Source: Harmothoe impar (taxonomy: Eukaryota > Annelida > Polychaeta > Phyllodocida > Polynoidae). From it: a stretch of DNA of 64,000 nucleotides. The stretch spans positions 3,034,438 through 3,098,437 of the forward strand of contig OX381716.1 of the NCBI GenBank assembly GCA_947462335.1, in the 5' to 3' direction. The notes under the pieces are model-generated. The model made no database searches, was not told where the DNA came from, and worked only from the letters and a program-made list of their open reading frames with translations. Below, piece by piece: positions 23,923 through 33,873 of the stretch (its first letter is position 1; every line of letters starts with the position of its first letter). Position numbers and translations under genes: made by a program.

Positions 23923-24663
23923 TTAGTCATAGGTGTCTAGAGCAGCAGCATCAGCAGCATCTGCAGCAGCAGCAGCAGCAGCGTCATAGGTGTCTAGAGC
24001 AGCAGCAGCAGCAGCAGCAGCGTCATAGGTGTCTAGAGCAGCAGCAGCAGCAGCGTCATAGGTGTCTAGAGCAGCAGCAGCAGCAGCGGCATCTTCAGCA
24101 GCAGCAGCAGCAGCAGCGTCATAAGTGTCTAGAGCAGCAGCAGCAGCAGCGTCAAAGGTGTCTAGAGCAGCAGCAGCAGCAGCGGCATCTTCAGCAGCAG
24201 CAGCAGCAGCAGCGTCATAAGTGTCTAGAGCAGCAGCAGCAGCAGCGTCAAAGGTGTCTAGAGCAGCAGCAGCAGCAGCAGCATCATCAGCAGCAGCAGC
24301 AGCAGTAGCATCTTCAGCAGCAGCAGCAGCAGCAGCAGCAGCATCTTCAGCATCAACAGCAACATCAGCAAAAGCAACAGCCCTTAACTTAGCATCATGT
24401 GCATCAGCAATAGCAGCAACAGCGACATTGCGACTAGCATCAGCGAAACAGGCTATGTTTTTAGCAGCTGTACAAGCATTAATAGCACTAGCCCTAGCAG
24501 CAGCCGCAACAGCGTCACCGTTAGCAGTCGCTGCAGCATCAGTAGCAGCAGCATCGGCAGCAAGAGCGGTAACAGTAGCAAGAACATTAGCAGCACGTGC
24601 AGCAGCGGCGAGAGTTGGCGCCACAATAGGAATTTTGTACATTCCTACGATGCTCACGAACAT
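23923..24663 (-). CDS. Alanine-rich repeat ORF, function unknown
   Basis: 246 codons on the minus strand. Residues about 1-105 are Ala/Val/Asp-rich but not a simple repeat. The rest consists of (A)n blocks punctuated by LDTYD, LDTFD and AED. A hydrophobic start (MFVSIVGMYKIPIVAP) is visible, and TATATAG lies about 20 bp upstream of the ATG. It stands where the polymerase gene stands in element 1 (minus strand, 3-prime end towards the left terminus). The DNA is a degenerate CAG/CTG triplet array that is open in several frames on both strands, so the ORF may be accidental. Triplet periodicity extends over the whole length, including the non-repetitive N-terminal part, which favours coding. A structural repeat protein is possible. 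Confidence 0.35.
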   Translation of the reverse strand: MFVSIVGMYKIPIVAPTLAAAARAANVLATVTALAADAAATDAAATANGDAVAAAARASAINACTAAKNIACFADASRNVAVAAIADAHDAKLRAVAFADVAVDAEDAAAAAAAAAEDATAAAAADDAAAAAAALDTFDAAAAAALDTYDAAAAAAAEDAAAAAAALDTFDAAAAAALDTYDAAAAAAAEDAAAAAAALDTYDAAAAAALDTYDAAAAAAAALDTYDAAAAAAADAADAAALDTYD

Positions 24664-25145
24664 TTTAACGCATAATGAGCTATATAGGCAACAAAGCGCG
24701 CTTCTAATATATTAAAATATAAAAAACAATTCAATATTGTGTATTTCTGATAGAAATGAGTCAGTTTCTTTAAATACCAACTAAACTATAGCGAGATGAA
24801 AAATACCACACCATATCTAAGGCGTTATAAAAGATATACATAGTCAGAACCTCTCATCGAGTCGGTAATCTGAAAAACGGATCAACTCGTTTTGACTCGT
24901 TGTGCCACAAGGGCCCCCATCCAACGGGGCTTTTGAGGCCAGTCTGTCAAGAGTGATCCATGCTGCTTAACACGTGGCGTAATTAATTACGCCGGTGTTG
25001 TGCAGCATATAACCAACTGGCAGTGTCAGTTGGTTGGCCCCTCTTTAGGGGACACACAATAAATAAAGAATAGAAGACTAAGGGAACGTTCACAAACGTC
25101 ACCCCTTCCTACGGGGTGGGTGGGTCTTTGGGTTTAGTGACAAAA
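24664..25145. other. Non-coding part of element 3 with a cluster of hairpins
   Basis: After a TATAAAAG (about 24,827) come successive inverted repeats. A GCCCC...GGGGC pair lies at about 24,913-24,930. A long imperfect hairpin, 24,961-25,007, is centred on the perfect 18-bp palindrome GGCGTAATTAATTACGCC (24,976-24,993), with outer TGCTGC...GCAGCA and AACAC...GTGTT arms. A 9-bp stem AACCAACTG...CAGTTGGTT spans 25,011-25,035, and a CCCCT CTTT AGGGG hairpin lies at about 25,038-25,051. AATAAATAAAG follows. It could be a structured RNA or a DNA cruciform; no known family recognised. Confidence 0.6.
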
Positions 25146-25151
25146 CAGGGA
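25146..25151. repeat. Target-site duplication of element 1, left copy
   Basis: CAGGGA immediately outside the left terminus; the identical hexamer is at 37,727-37,732. Six-base duplications are characteristic of Polinton/Maverick integration. Confidence 0.95.
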
Positions 25152-25720
25152 AGTAGTATAGTATGTATCGGAACGGGACTATAGTTAACTACTGTTTATT
25201 ACTCAATCGACATGCAGCCAATCAGAGGCCTCCATTTGGTCACGTGACCGGAAGTGACCTACTTAGGGGATTAGTGGTGCATTCTGGGTAACCCTGCAGC
25301 CAATCAGAGGCCACCATTTGGTCACGTGACCGGAAGTGACCTACTTAGGGGGATTAGTGGTGCATTCTGGGTAACCTACTGACCTACTTAGGGGACCGGA
25401 AGTGACGTCATATGACCTAATTTAGGATCACGTGACCGGAAGTGACCTGGTGAGTCACGTGAGCGGAAGTGACGTCACATGACCTAATGGCCGACCGGAA
25501 GTGAGTGACCTCATTGAAGATCACGTGACCGGAAGTGACTTGATTGATCACGTGAGCGGAAGAAGAAGTTTTTTTGTTTAGGAAGTGAGGGTCTTAGGGA
25601 TCACGTGACTGGAAGCGACGTCGTCACATGAGTGACACTTTAAGAGACTGCGCGACTTACTAGTAAAAGAAGACGTATGAAAATAAAAACACAACAATAT
25701 TTTATTTTATTTTTTTTATT
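25152..25720 (+). promoter_or_regulatory. Left terminal inverted repeat of element 1 with ETS/CRE/E-box arrays
   Basis: Near the terminus is AGCCAATCAGAGG (CCAAT/NF-Y type). Then many copies of GGTCACGTGACCGGAAGTGACC variants join CACGTG (E-box), CCGGAAGT (ETS) and, in several, TGACGTCA (CRE). An approximately 84-bp unit with TTAGTGGTGCATTCTGGGTAA is present twice (25,213-25,380). The inner end (GACGTATGAAAATAAA, ACACAACAAT) recurs inverted at 33,519-33,550. Motif identities are established consensus sequences; activity is inferred. Confidence 0.75.
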
Positions 25721-25787
25721 TCTTTTTTTTTCAATCTTGATAAACACTCTATTTTTGAAAAGATGCACACGCTTATTTATTTTTTTT

Positions 25788-28700
25788 TCATATCTCTAAA
25801 GGACTCGTTGTCACACCGTCAGAATGCACGCGACGCTTATAATACAAGTAGCGCACGCCGTCTTTCTCTATGGTGTAGGTGACCATTTTGTTTCGCACCA
25901 CTTTGAAGTTTCTATTTACAGCAATGAGAGTTTTTCGTTGGCGAAGAACATCCAAGAAGTCGTCTGGTTCCTGAGGGTTTTGTTTCTTCTGTACGCCTTT
26001 TGCACTCCATTTTTTGGATTTTCTTTCACCGGTGTCGCTGACTCGATCGTAGCAAATGTAAGTCTTAGGGTTGAGACTTAGGATCCCGTCACCTTCCCAC
26101 TCCGCTTTCATAAGCCCCGAAGTTCTCAGATCGTGAAGGTACCGTCTCTCACAACATCCGCCGGGCGGCGGACACCATTCTCGCACTCTTTCCGTTTTTG
26201 TCTTCACGAAAAGCTCTAAGTGATCGTCGCACACCGCTGTCGGAAGCCACTTTCGTTTCTCTCTGAAGTACGTCTCTCTCAGGCGAGGTTTGACTAGGTC
26301 ATCCAACGTGTCACCGCTGAGAGCCATGTAAAGACTGTCGGTGTCCATTTGACAAAGGGCATAATCGCGCCGATCGACGAATCTATCCAAGAAGTCGTAT
26401 GTGAACTCTAACATTTTCAACTTCGCGTACTGGTATACCATGAACCCTATTTGAATAGGGAGGTTGTTGTTGACTGTTTTCGGTTGTAGTTCGACTTCAA
26501 ACAGATCGGAACTCAACTCGGACGCCTTTTTGAAGCGCCACGAATTGGCCAATAGTTCGAACTTCCGACTGTCAGTGTATCTCACCGCCGTGTGTTTTTC
26601 TTTGTTGCAGATTGTTTTACCGTACGTAGCGTTTCCCATTAACTTGTAACAGTCTGACAGAATTTTCTCGTTCTCGTTCACGTCGCCACGTCTTCGCGCC
26701 GCCGTTACTTCGTCCGCGAAACCGGCAAAGGAGCGTTTAGGTAGGTATTCTACCACCAGCTGCACTTTGGTGACTATCAAACCGTGCTCTAAATACCACT
26801 TGAGAAGCGGCGTTCCCAAGAGAATATTTTTTCCGTGGTAACTCCCTATCAGACATCTCTGAGGCGTGTTCAACAGCTTTTCTTCCTGCGCAAAGTCTGA
26901 CATGTGAGGGCCTATGTCCGATTTTGAAACGGTCGCGTTCTTGAAAACGGGGGTCATTTCTTCGAAGTAGTCTCGTAGGTGAGGCGGCGTAGTGATGTCC
27001 ACTTGAACTAAACCGAACATTTTCTCCTCTTTCACAGCGGAAAGGATGTCGCTCTCGCTCATCGCGTTTCGAGACACTTTCAAAGCGTCAACCTTCCAGC
27101 GTTGTTGGGAGGCCTTGACCCGCTCATCTCGACGCTTCATCTCTCGCCATTCGCACTCCCACACGACGACCAGCTTGTGACCTAGCGCTTTCAAGTAAGC
27201 GCTTACTCTGGTCGTTCTGTCGCGTCTCTCCTCTCTCAGTGAAGCGCACTGATATCGGTGCGACGGTATGCACTCGTGAGCGTGGAACCAACACCCGTAA
27301 CTGGAAAACCGTATTAGAGGCCGCGTGAAACCCGTCCACGCGAATTCTCCGACAGCCTACAACCATCTCGCCGCCGTTCAAAGCATGGCGCAGTTTCACG
27401 TCGCGGTCGTGCTCTACGAAGCGTAACCACTCCAAAGCGCTGTGAGAGTTTCTTTGCCTTATTTCGGGCTTGAACTCGGTCTCGGGCCGTCTCACCGCGT
27501 AATAGCCCGTGCAGTGCGCTTCGCTCATGCAGCGCAAGTACAGAGAGTTAGCGTCTAGTCCTAGGATGTGTTGGCACGGTCTCGCTTCTTCGCCGTACTT
27601 GTGCTCCCTTATCCGCGTGGTGCCCTTCTCGTGAAATCTATGGAAGATGATGGAAGGACCGCCGACTAGATTTTCTTTGATCAGAGCGTGGAGGACGGCG
27701 TCGAACTGGGGGAACGTTGTGAACGCGTCTTCTAGGTTTTGGAAGAGAAACCGTAAAGTCAAACCAGCGAGAGAAACTCCGTCTTTCAACATGTCAATGC
27801 TGCGATCTTGGAAAAATTTAGCGTGATTTTTCAGAGCTTCTATGAAAGGTTTGACGTCTTTGTTGTTGTAGTGGATCAAGTAGTCTTCCATAGTTTGCAT
27901 CTTCTCGTCGGACCAAACTTTCTGACATGCGGCGTAGTCGGATTCGGACATTTTGACGCCCGTCAGCTCGCTGTCGAAAGCCGATCTCGGTGGCAGCGTT
28001 CTGTTTGCCAGTTTCCTGGTAGACGTCATCCATTCGTAAGGAAAGTGACCTTTCTCTTCGTTCCTGGTGAAAGCTCGCAAATAGGTCGCGTAGTTGTAAC
28101 CCGGTGCCAAATAGTTGACTACGTCCAAGAAAACCGTGTGCTGTGTGTAAACCGCCAAGTATTGATTGCTTCTCTTTATGACGCTGAATTCTTGGTTTCT
28201 TCGGTCTCCGGAGGCGAAGAACGAGTGAAGGCGTATTTTGATCAGGTTCAAGTCGTAACGCCCCGAGTTGAAGCCCACGACTGGAGCTTGACGGATGTAT
28301 CTCAGAAGACGCTTCTTCAGTTGAACTAACGGGTGTCTGGTCTGAGCCGCAGCGAAGCCGCCTGGAGAAGGGGTGAACGTCGCCTCCTCCAGCAGGAGAA
28401 CTTCACCTATCGCCGCATCTAACTTCGCTAAGGTCGGTCGGTAAAGTTCTAGCACAGCTTCTCCGATGACTTTGGCGTTCTTGTTTATGTGATTTAAAAC
28501 TCGGTCCAACAAGGGGTCGGAATCTGCGTCGGATTCTCTGACGAAGCAGACGGGCCCCTCCCACCCCGGAAAGTCGGATGCGACGCTAGCCGACAAAGGG
28601 ACGTGATCCCACAGCAGGGACACGTGTTCCGTCGACGGTTCTTTGCACGGTCTGAAGAAAGCCTCGAAATCGAAGGCGATCTTGTAAGGGTAGATTCCGG

Positions 28701-29910
28701 AATGTCCGTCGGGGGGAAAAATGGAGAAGTCTGCTAGCGCTTCGAAAATCGTTCTCGAATTTTGGTAGATGCCACCTACGTAGCGCAACTTGACTTGTCG
28801 GCAAGAGGAAAGCTGGTTCCTGTGTCTCTTCAGCAAGAACTCGGTGGTGAACGCCGCCTTACACTTGCAACATTCGTATATGCCCGCGTACGCGTTGAAG
28901 TCCGTGACGAGAGAGACGTGCAAACCGCCTTTCGCCGTCAGGTGTAGGTTGACTTTACCTCGGGCGGCCAGAGTTCTGGAAGGCGGTCTGATCAGAGTAA
29001 CGCGTCTTCTCAACTTCCGCCCCGGCACTTGACGCGACGCGGTGTAAACCGCTATCTGTACGTCAAACAAGTTCTCTAACGCGGGTAAGTCGCGGATGTT
29101 CAGACCCGGAAAGGATTCAGGTGTGGCAGCGGGACAGAACTGACGTAACAAATCTGAAGCGCGCTTGCTGGTGTTGTATAAGTGAAAGGAAATGCAGCGG
29201 AAGATGCAGAGGTTGTCCTTGTTGGGAAAATCTAACACGCCGCTTCTCTTTCCAACTCGACCGGCCTGAGTGATCCTACCGCCTACGGGGAATTCCCCCG
29301 GTCCCATGTAAACGCAAATGTTCAAATTGGTAGGAAAAAGAACGTGCCACTTGGTGTCAGCGTCGCAAAGTTTCCGTACTTCCTCGCAAGCGACGGTGTT
29401 TTCCATCTTTGAGAGGAGCTCTTCCAAAGTTTCTGAATTAGTTATAGTAGGGAGCGGTTGTATGAGAGTTGCGTTGTTCTGGGAGGCGTGAAAGTAGCGC
29501 AGTTTGCTCTTGTCTTCTCTGTGTTGTAAGAGTAAGCCTACCGAGAAACCCACTTTGTATCTGAATCTTTGTGTCAAGTGAATGCGACGCATAGTATTTA
29601 CAGCGTCACTCAACTCGCCGGTTGGTAGCCTGAAGTTTGTTACACTCACGCGAGTCCCGTGCATCCTGACGCCCGTTTGTATCGCAGGCCAATTCGCCGT
29701 GAACGTTTCCTCCCCGTTCGGTACAGCACATATGCGCGGAGGGACGGTCACCCCGTCCAGAGATTCGCGTCGACAGGCGATCTTTCGGCAATCGCCTTCG
29801 CCGCATAGAGGGCAAAACTTAGGTACTACTCTACAATTTTCTACGTGTCTCTCGTGGTTGTACGGTCTTTTAAACATTTTGAAACACTTTTCGCATACGT
29901 ACTGTGTCAT
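25788..29910 (-). pseudogene. Family B DNA polymerase (protein-primed, Polinton type), one frameshift
   Basis: Replicates the element. Two overlapping frames (27,124-29,910 and 25,788-27,194) join by a single frameshift near 27,300, probably in a short T run; the complete protein would be about 1,350 residues. Start ATG at 29,910. In order: N-terminal C2HC finger (C6, C9, H22, C26); OTU-like segment with D232 and C235 and a candidate partner H331; C2H2 finger (346-370); exonuclease motifs Exo I DFE (414-416), Exo II N548..Y552-D553, Exo III Y681...D685; polymerase motif A D786-NSLY. In the second frame are motif B K184-LMGNATYG and motif C DTDS (284-287). All catalytic residues are present. 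Whether the frameshift is a sequencing error or real decay cannot be told here. AATAAA signals follow the stop near the inner TIR edge. Confidence 0.92.
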
Positions 29911-29944
29911 GTTTTTTTTTCACTCAGTTACCAACTACTTAGCC

Positions 29945-30080
29945 GTCTAACTATCTATCTATCTATCAATCTATCTGTCTATCTATCTATCTATTTATCT
30001 TTCTGTCTGCTGTCTGTGTATCCGTCTGTCTGTCTCATACAGCGTACGTCAAACGCTGTGTGTGTGTGTGTGCGCGCGTG
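29945..30080. repeat. Microsatellites between the two minus-strand genes
   Basis: A (TATC)n-type run with TCTGTCTG variants (about 29,950-30,035) and a short TG run (30,057-30,073). They fill the gap between the PolB start and the next gene's stop. Confidence 0.85.
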
Positions 30081-30095
30081 AGCGTTGAGCGTCTC

Positions 30096-31688
30096 TCATT
30101 CCGAATCTATGCCGAGATATTTCAGAATGATCTCTGTTTTGTCATCCAACTCTTTGAGCGCTCTGGCGGACAGCGTCACTCCCTGCTGTGTGGGTTTTTT
30201 GTCAGGACCTTCGTACTTGCGCACGTGGACGAGGTTCTTACCGCTGTAGTAGCTCACAGCTGCGTACACTTCGCTCTCCTCATCCAGCACTGCGAACCAG
30301 GGGGTGTGATTAGGTTTTCCTTGCGCGGCCGCTGTGTCGCGTATGCGCACCACTGCGCGGATATCGGCGATGCGTGCTATGAGCTCGCGCAGCGCGTCGG
30401 CCGTGAAGTGCACTCGCTTGCTTCTGGTCAGAGACGCCTCTTTCACCTGGCCGTCTTTTGTGTAGCGCGGCCTCCTAGACAGTCTAGCCACGTCCTCCCA
30501 GATCTCCAGCGTCAAAGCTCCGTCTAAGCAGAACTCTAACCCGAGAGGACGGGAGAAGGTTTTCTCTGCTTCTTCTCGTCCATCTCGTTCTTTTTCTTGT
30601 ATTTTTCTCTTCTTACTAGGCCTTGTTGTTCTGGAACTCACCTTAGAACGTTTCACACCCGCAGGATGAGTAACACCATCAGCGTGAGCTGAATCAGCAG
30701 CAGAACCGATAGCAGGAGCAGCGTCAGCGCTGGTGGTATCCGAGGCCTCGTTGTTGGAACAGCGCAGCCACACGCCGTCGGTGCTGAGTGTAGCGGTAGA
30801 AGATGAAGCGCCGCCGCCCTCGTAAGGTGGCGGTGAGGGCAGTCGCCACGGACCGGACGGGACGCTACTAGTGGAGGAAGTGAGGTCGAAAGGTCGAAGA
30901 GGGAAGCCGAAAAACGTACCGCCCACCCCTTTCCCTTCGGGTTGTTCGTACGCCTCGTCGTCAGCGTCGTTCTCTGTCTCACCCTGTTGCTGCTGCTCCT
31001 CCTCCTCCTCCTCCTCCTCTTCTTCTCGGTTTAGGGGCTGAGTGTCCGAATAGCTGTCACTCTCAGCGCGAGCGGCGTCGAGGGCGTCAGTCGATGTAGT
31101 GGTGGAGGAGAGGGGCTGTGCAACGTGCGGCAGGTCATCAAAGTCATCAACAGTAGTGGGGAGGTAAAAACCCGGTTGCCAGTACTGCGCTGTGCCAGGA
31201 GCGTTGTCGTCAGTAGTAGTAGCGGTAGCAGCAGGTGCAGCAGAAGCAGCAGCAGCAGCAGCAGGCGCAGCAGCAGACGCAACAGTAGCAGGCGCAGCAG
31301 CCTCAGCAGGCACAGCAGTAGCAGGCGCAGCGGTAGCAGGTGCAGCAGCAGCAGCAGCAGCCGCAGCAGGCGGGGCGGCAGTAGCAGCGGCAGCGCGCTT
31401 AGCAGCAACGTGTACCGTCGCGAGTGTAACAACGTCGCTAGCACGACGACTACTACCAGTAGTACTACTACTACTACTACTACTACTACTAGTACTACTA
31501 CTGCTACTACTACTGCTACTACTACTACTACTGCCGCGAGCGCTCGCTACAGCGGGAGGGTGATAAGACCAAGCGGCTGCGGCGGTAGTCTCATGTTCAG
31601 TAGCAAGAGGAGGCACTGACGCTAAACGAGCGCTGTTCCGCGTAGTCTTCTTGTTCTTGAACGACGCTAGATGTTGTCTTTTGCTCAT
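30096..31688 (-). CDS. Low-complexity protein with C-terminal tandem PC4-like region
   Basis: 530 residues from the ATG at 31,688, chosen because its context (CACCACCATGA) is strong and the same Met opens the homologue in element 2. The N-terminal 300 residues are poly-Ser/Ala/Glu linkers with conserved islands (SYHPPAVASA, ASDVVTLATV, AESDSYSDTQP, GETENDADDEAYE, SGPWRLPSP). Then come a basic stretch (RPSKKRKIQEK) and a folded C-terminus. Its last 65 residues (YSGKNLVHVRKYEG, GVTLSARALKEL) match the beta-beta-alpha pattern of PC4-type ssDNA-binding domains; the preceding 60 (RRPRYTKDG, RVHFTADALRELI) look like a second copy. A role as ssDNA-binding cofactor for the polymerase is inferred. TATATAAG lies about 60 bp upstream (31,748-31,755). 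The PC4 assignment is by eye. Confidence 0.6.
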   Translation of the reverse strand: MSKRQHLASFKNKKTTRNSARLASVPPLATEHETTAAAAWSYHPPAVASARGSSSSSSSSSSSSSTSSSSSSSSSTTGSSRRASDVVTLATVHVAAKRAAAATAAPPAAAAAAAAAPATAAPATAVPAEAAAPATVASAAAPAAAAAASAAPAATATTTDDNAPGTAQYWQPGFYLPTTVDDFDDLPHVAQPLSSTTTSTDALDAARAESDSYSDTQPLNREEEEEEEEEEQQQQGETENDADDEAYEQPEGKGVGGTFFGFPLRPFDLTSSTSSVPSGPWRLPSPPPYEGGGASSSTATLSTDGVWLRCSNNEASDTTSADAAPAIGSAADSAHADGVTHPAGVKRSKVSSRTTRPSKKRKIQEKERDGREEAEKTFSRPLGLEFCLDGALTLEIWEDVARLSRRPRYTKDGQVKEASLTRSKRVHFTADALRELIARIADIRAVVRIRDTAAAQGKPNHTPWFAVLDEESEVYAAVSYYSGKNLVHVRKYEGPDKKPTQQGVTLSARALKELDDKTEIILKYLGIDSE

Positions 31689-32699
31689 GGTGGTGACTGT
31701 AGAGAGCAGCAAAAGAATGAGTGAGTGAATGGAGGTTTCCAGACCCCTTATATACGCCTTCTCGCTTCTAGAGCTAAGCTACTTACTGACCCTGTTCAGC
31801 TGCCGCCGGCTGGCCGGCGGCCATTCACAAGGAGAAACAAAAGACATAAGGCATGACGTTTTCAGCTGGATCCCTTTCCCCCCTTTTGAGAGATCGACTG
31901 TCATGAGCTAAGCCGCTTAACACCCTGTTCAGCAATTCAACGCGCATTAGCTGTATAAAGGATTAAGCGGTTGCTGCCGTCGACTGACCGGCGGCCATTC
32001 ACAAAGACATAAGGTATGACGTTTTCAGCTGGATCCCTTTCCCCTCTTTTTTTTTTTTGAGGGATCCACTGTCGTGAGCTAAGCCGCTTACCACCCTGTT
32101 CAGCCATTCAGCGCGCGTTAGCTGTATAAAGGATTAACGGTGACGAGCTTAGAGTGTGTGTACAAAAAAAACTACAGGAGGCGTGTGGCGTGAAGCAGGA
32201 CCCCCCTAAGACGAACGTGTCTGTCTGTGAGTAGAGGCGTGTGCATGTGGTGAGCGACTTAAGTGTAAGACAAAAATCACCACCTCCTGTCGTGGTGAGT
32301 AGACCGGGCCGGCCAGGCGGCGGCCGGCTAGTTCAATAGGGAGGGGTGACAGCTGACTAAGGCTGTGCATGAAAAAAATCCGATTTTCACCTGACCTCTG
32401 ACGTTTGTTACAATGAATGTCAGAGGGAGGGAGACGTCCTCAGGTAGGGGGTAGGAGGTAAGGCTAATGGATGAGGAAGAAACACCGTTTTCAGCTGGTC
32501 TCCACGGATAGCGATGACACACCCCTCGTCATCTAAGCTCTTAAGGAGCGGAGCGGCTGAAAAAGCGTCATGCGGACAGGTCGCTACACAGCTGGAGTGC
32601 TGTTGGAAATGGGATTAAACTCCCTCTGTATAAAAAGCTCTGATTTCTGTTGGAAAAAAAACATATCGCCTCTGACCACAGTAACGTCTACTACCACCA

Positions 32700-32757
<58 letters not shown>

Positions 32758-32777
32758 CACCGCCAAGACGAGACGAG
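31689..32777. promoter_or_regulatory. Divergent promoter region of element 1
   Basis: Between two divergently transcribed genes. TATATAAG at 31,748-31,755 (minus direction) and TATAAAA at 32,629-32,635 (plus direction, about 145 bp before the ATG). A block containing CATGACGTTTTCAGCTGG, CGAGCTAAG-type and TTAGCTGTATAAAGGATTAA is present in diverged copies about 172 bp apart (TGTATAAAGG near 31,950 and 32,123). GTGGTGAGTAGACC near 32,295 is a good splice-donor sequence. A GCC-triplet run (32,699-32,764) forms the 5-prime leader of the plus-strand gene. Confidence 0.6.
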
Positions 32778-33518
32778 ATGGCTCAAGCTATTCCACTTTC
32801 AAGCTCGCCTTCACCGCCTTGTCCACCTGAAAAAAAGTTAATGCGGCTTGACGACGTGAGACGCGCGAGGCAGACCGATGGGGAGAACAGAGAGGTAGGA
32901 CAGCGGCGGTTAGCCTATAGCGACGCCTTGCTTCGTCAACTAGGTAAAGAGTTGAGCGGCTGTTGGAGAGAGTTGGGCAGTAGCTTAAAAGTTACTGCCG
33001 CCCGTATGGATGCTCTAGTAGAGCGCAGTGTCAAGACACCGGAGGAGCTGTGTACGGCGATGTTCCGAGTCTGGTGGGGTGAAACCCCGCATCGTCATAG
33101 ATGGGGAGAGCTCGGTCGCGTCTTCACCCGCATTAGACGCGTGGAACTGTTGGCTCAGTGGATGTCCCTTCTCCACAGACAGGGGTTGGATTTCGAAAAC
33201 CCCGACTCGCGCGCGATGCATAAGCACTTGGGCACCCTCGGCAGACGTCTAGGTAGCAGGTGGAAAGAGGTGGGGGACCATTTAAAATTGTCGCCTGAGA
33301 GGTTAGATAAGATCGCTGAAGAATGCGAATACGGAGGAAGTCCCGCTGAGTGGGCCTTCCGAGTGTTGAAAATGTGGCAAGATGAAGCTGACGGTGCCGG
33401 CGGTACACCTTTTGAACTCCTTCGAGTGTTGACTGAGGACATGGGAAAGTTTGACCTCGGCATCACGATATTACTTGACTTTATCAAGCAAGAAACAACG
33501 AGAACGACGGACATGTGA
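32778..33518 (+). CDS. Tandem death-fold (Death-domain-like) protein
   Basis: 246 residues, ATG in good context (GACGAGATGG), TATAAAA about 145 bp upstream. After a Ser/Pro-rich start come two similar six-helix-type modules, about 45-135 and 150-240. The recurring pattern is LGKELSGCWRELGSSLKV ... RMDALVE and LGRRLGSRWKEVGDHLKL ... RLDKIAEE, then an E..A..VL..W segment: the W-x-x-L / L-x-x-I spacing of Death domains. Death folds mediate homotypic interaction in apoptosis and innate immune signalling; interference with such signalling is a reasonable but unproven role. The gene has been deleted from element 2, where similar death-fold modules are instead fused to the low-complexity protein. 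Confidence 0.7.
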   Translation: MAQAIPLSSSPSPPCPPEKKLMRLDDVRRARQTDGENREVGQRRLAYSDALLRQLGKELSGCWRELGSSLKVTAARMDALVERSVKTPEELCTAMFRVWWGETPHRHRWGELGRVFTRIRRVELLAQWMSLLHRQGLDFENPDSRAMHKHLGTLGRRLGSRWKEVGDHLKLSPERLDKIAEECEYGGSPAEWAFRVLKMWQDEADGAGGTPFELLRVLTEDMGKFDLGITILLDFIKQETTRTTDM

Positions 33519-33671
33519 ATTGTTGTGTTTTATTTTCATACGTCTTCTTTATTAGTAAGTAAAAAAAAAAAAAAATCATAACAATTAAGAAGCGCGCCCT
33601 CTTAAAGTGTCACTTCCTCCAGTCGCAGCTGATCGCCTCATCGAAGCACGTGATAAACAAAAAAAAAACGA
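33519..33671. other. Inner part of the right terminal inverted repeat
   Basis: ATTGTTGTGTTTTATTTTC and ATACGTCTTCTTTA match the reverse complement of 25,660-25,710 beside the polymerase 3-prime end, and GTCACTTCC/CACGTG words follow. It can serve as the 3-prime flank of the death-fold gene. The homologous stretch in element 2 begins at about 56,524. Confidence 0.7.
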
Positions 33672-33713
33672 AGAGACACGCTTCTTCCTCTCGAGAGGAA
33701 GAAGCGTGTCTCT
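33672..33713. repeat. Perfect 42-bp palindrome
   Basis: AGAGACACGCTTCTTCCTC followed by its exact reverse complement, centred on CTCGAG. In element 2 the left arm and centre survive (56,648-56,678), but the sequence switches to the inserted gene unit a few bases into the right arm. Confidence 0.95.
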
Positions 33714-33767
33714 CGATTGAAATCTTTTTCTTTTCTTTTTTTCTTAAAAGAGACAAACGCCCCTTAG

Positions 33768-33873
33768 AGTGCCCCCCCACCCCCCTAGAGTGCCCCCCTC
33801 CCCCCTCCCCCCCTCCCCCCCACCACCCGCCCCATGCATCCTAAAAGCGCCCCCCTCCCCATGCATCTTAAAG
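33768..33873. repeat. C-rich tract with ATGCATCTTAAAG box
   Basis: Runs of C broken by T (AGTGCCCCCC-type words) followed by ATGCATCTTAAAG at 33,861-33,873. The same tract and box occur in element 3 (42,360-42,443) and element 2 (58,881-58,923). The nested foldback element inserted directly after the box. Confidence 0.85.

Noticed and set aside
23685..23930. Poly-Leu and poly-Ser frames over CAG tracts (also in 31,031-31,619 and 54,547-55,114)
   Set aside because: Alternative frames of triplet repeats whose real frame is the Ala-rich one, or none.
25036..25052. Second histone-type stem-loop (CCCCT CTTT AGGGG)
   Set aside because: The loop is CTTT with only a five-pair stem, no ACCA-type flank and no ORF ending nearby; treated as part of the hairpin cluster.
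27808..28329. 173-codon plus-strand open frame
   Set aside because: It lies antisense to the polymerase exonuclease region, with no domain; a shadow of the real coding strand.
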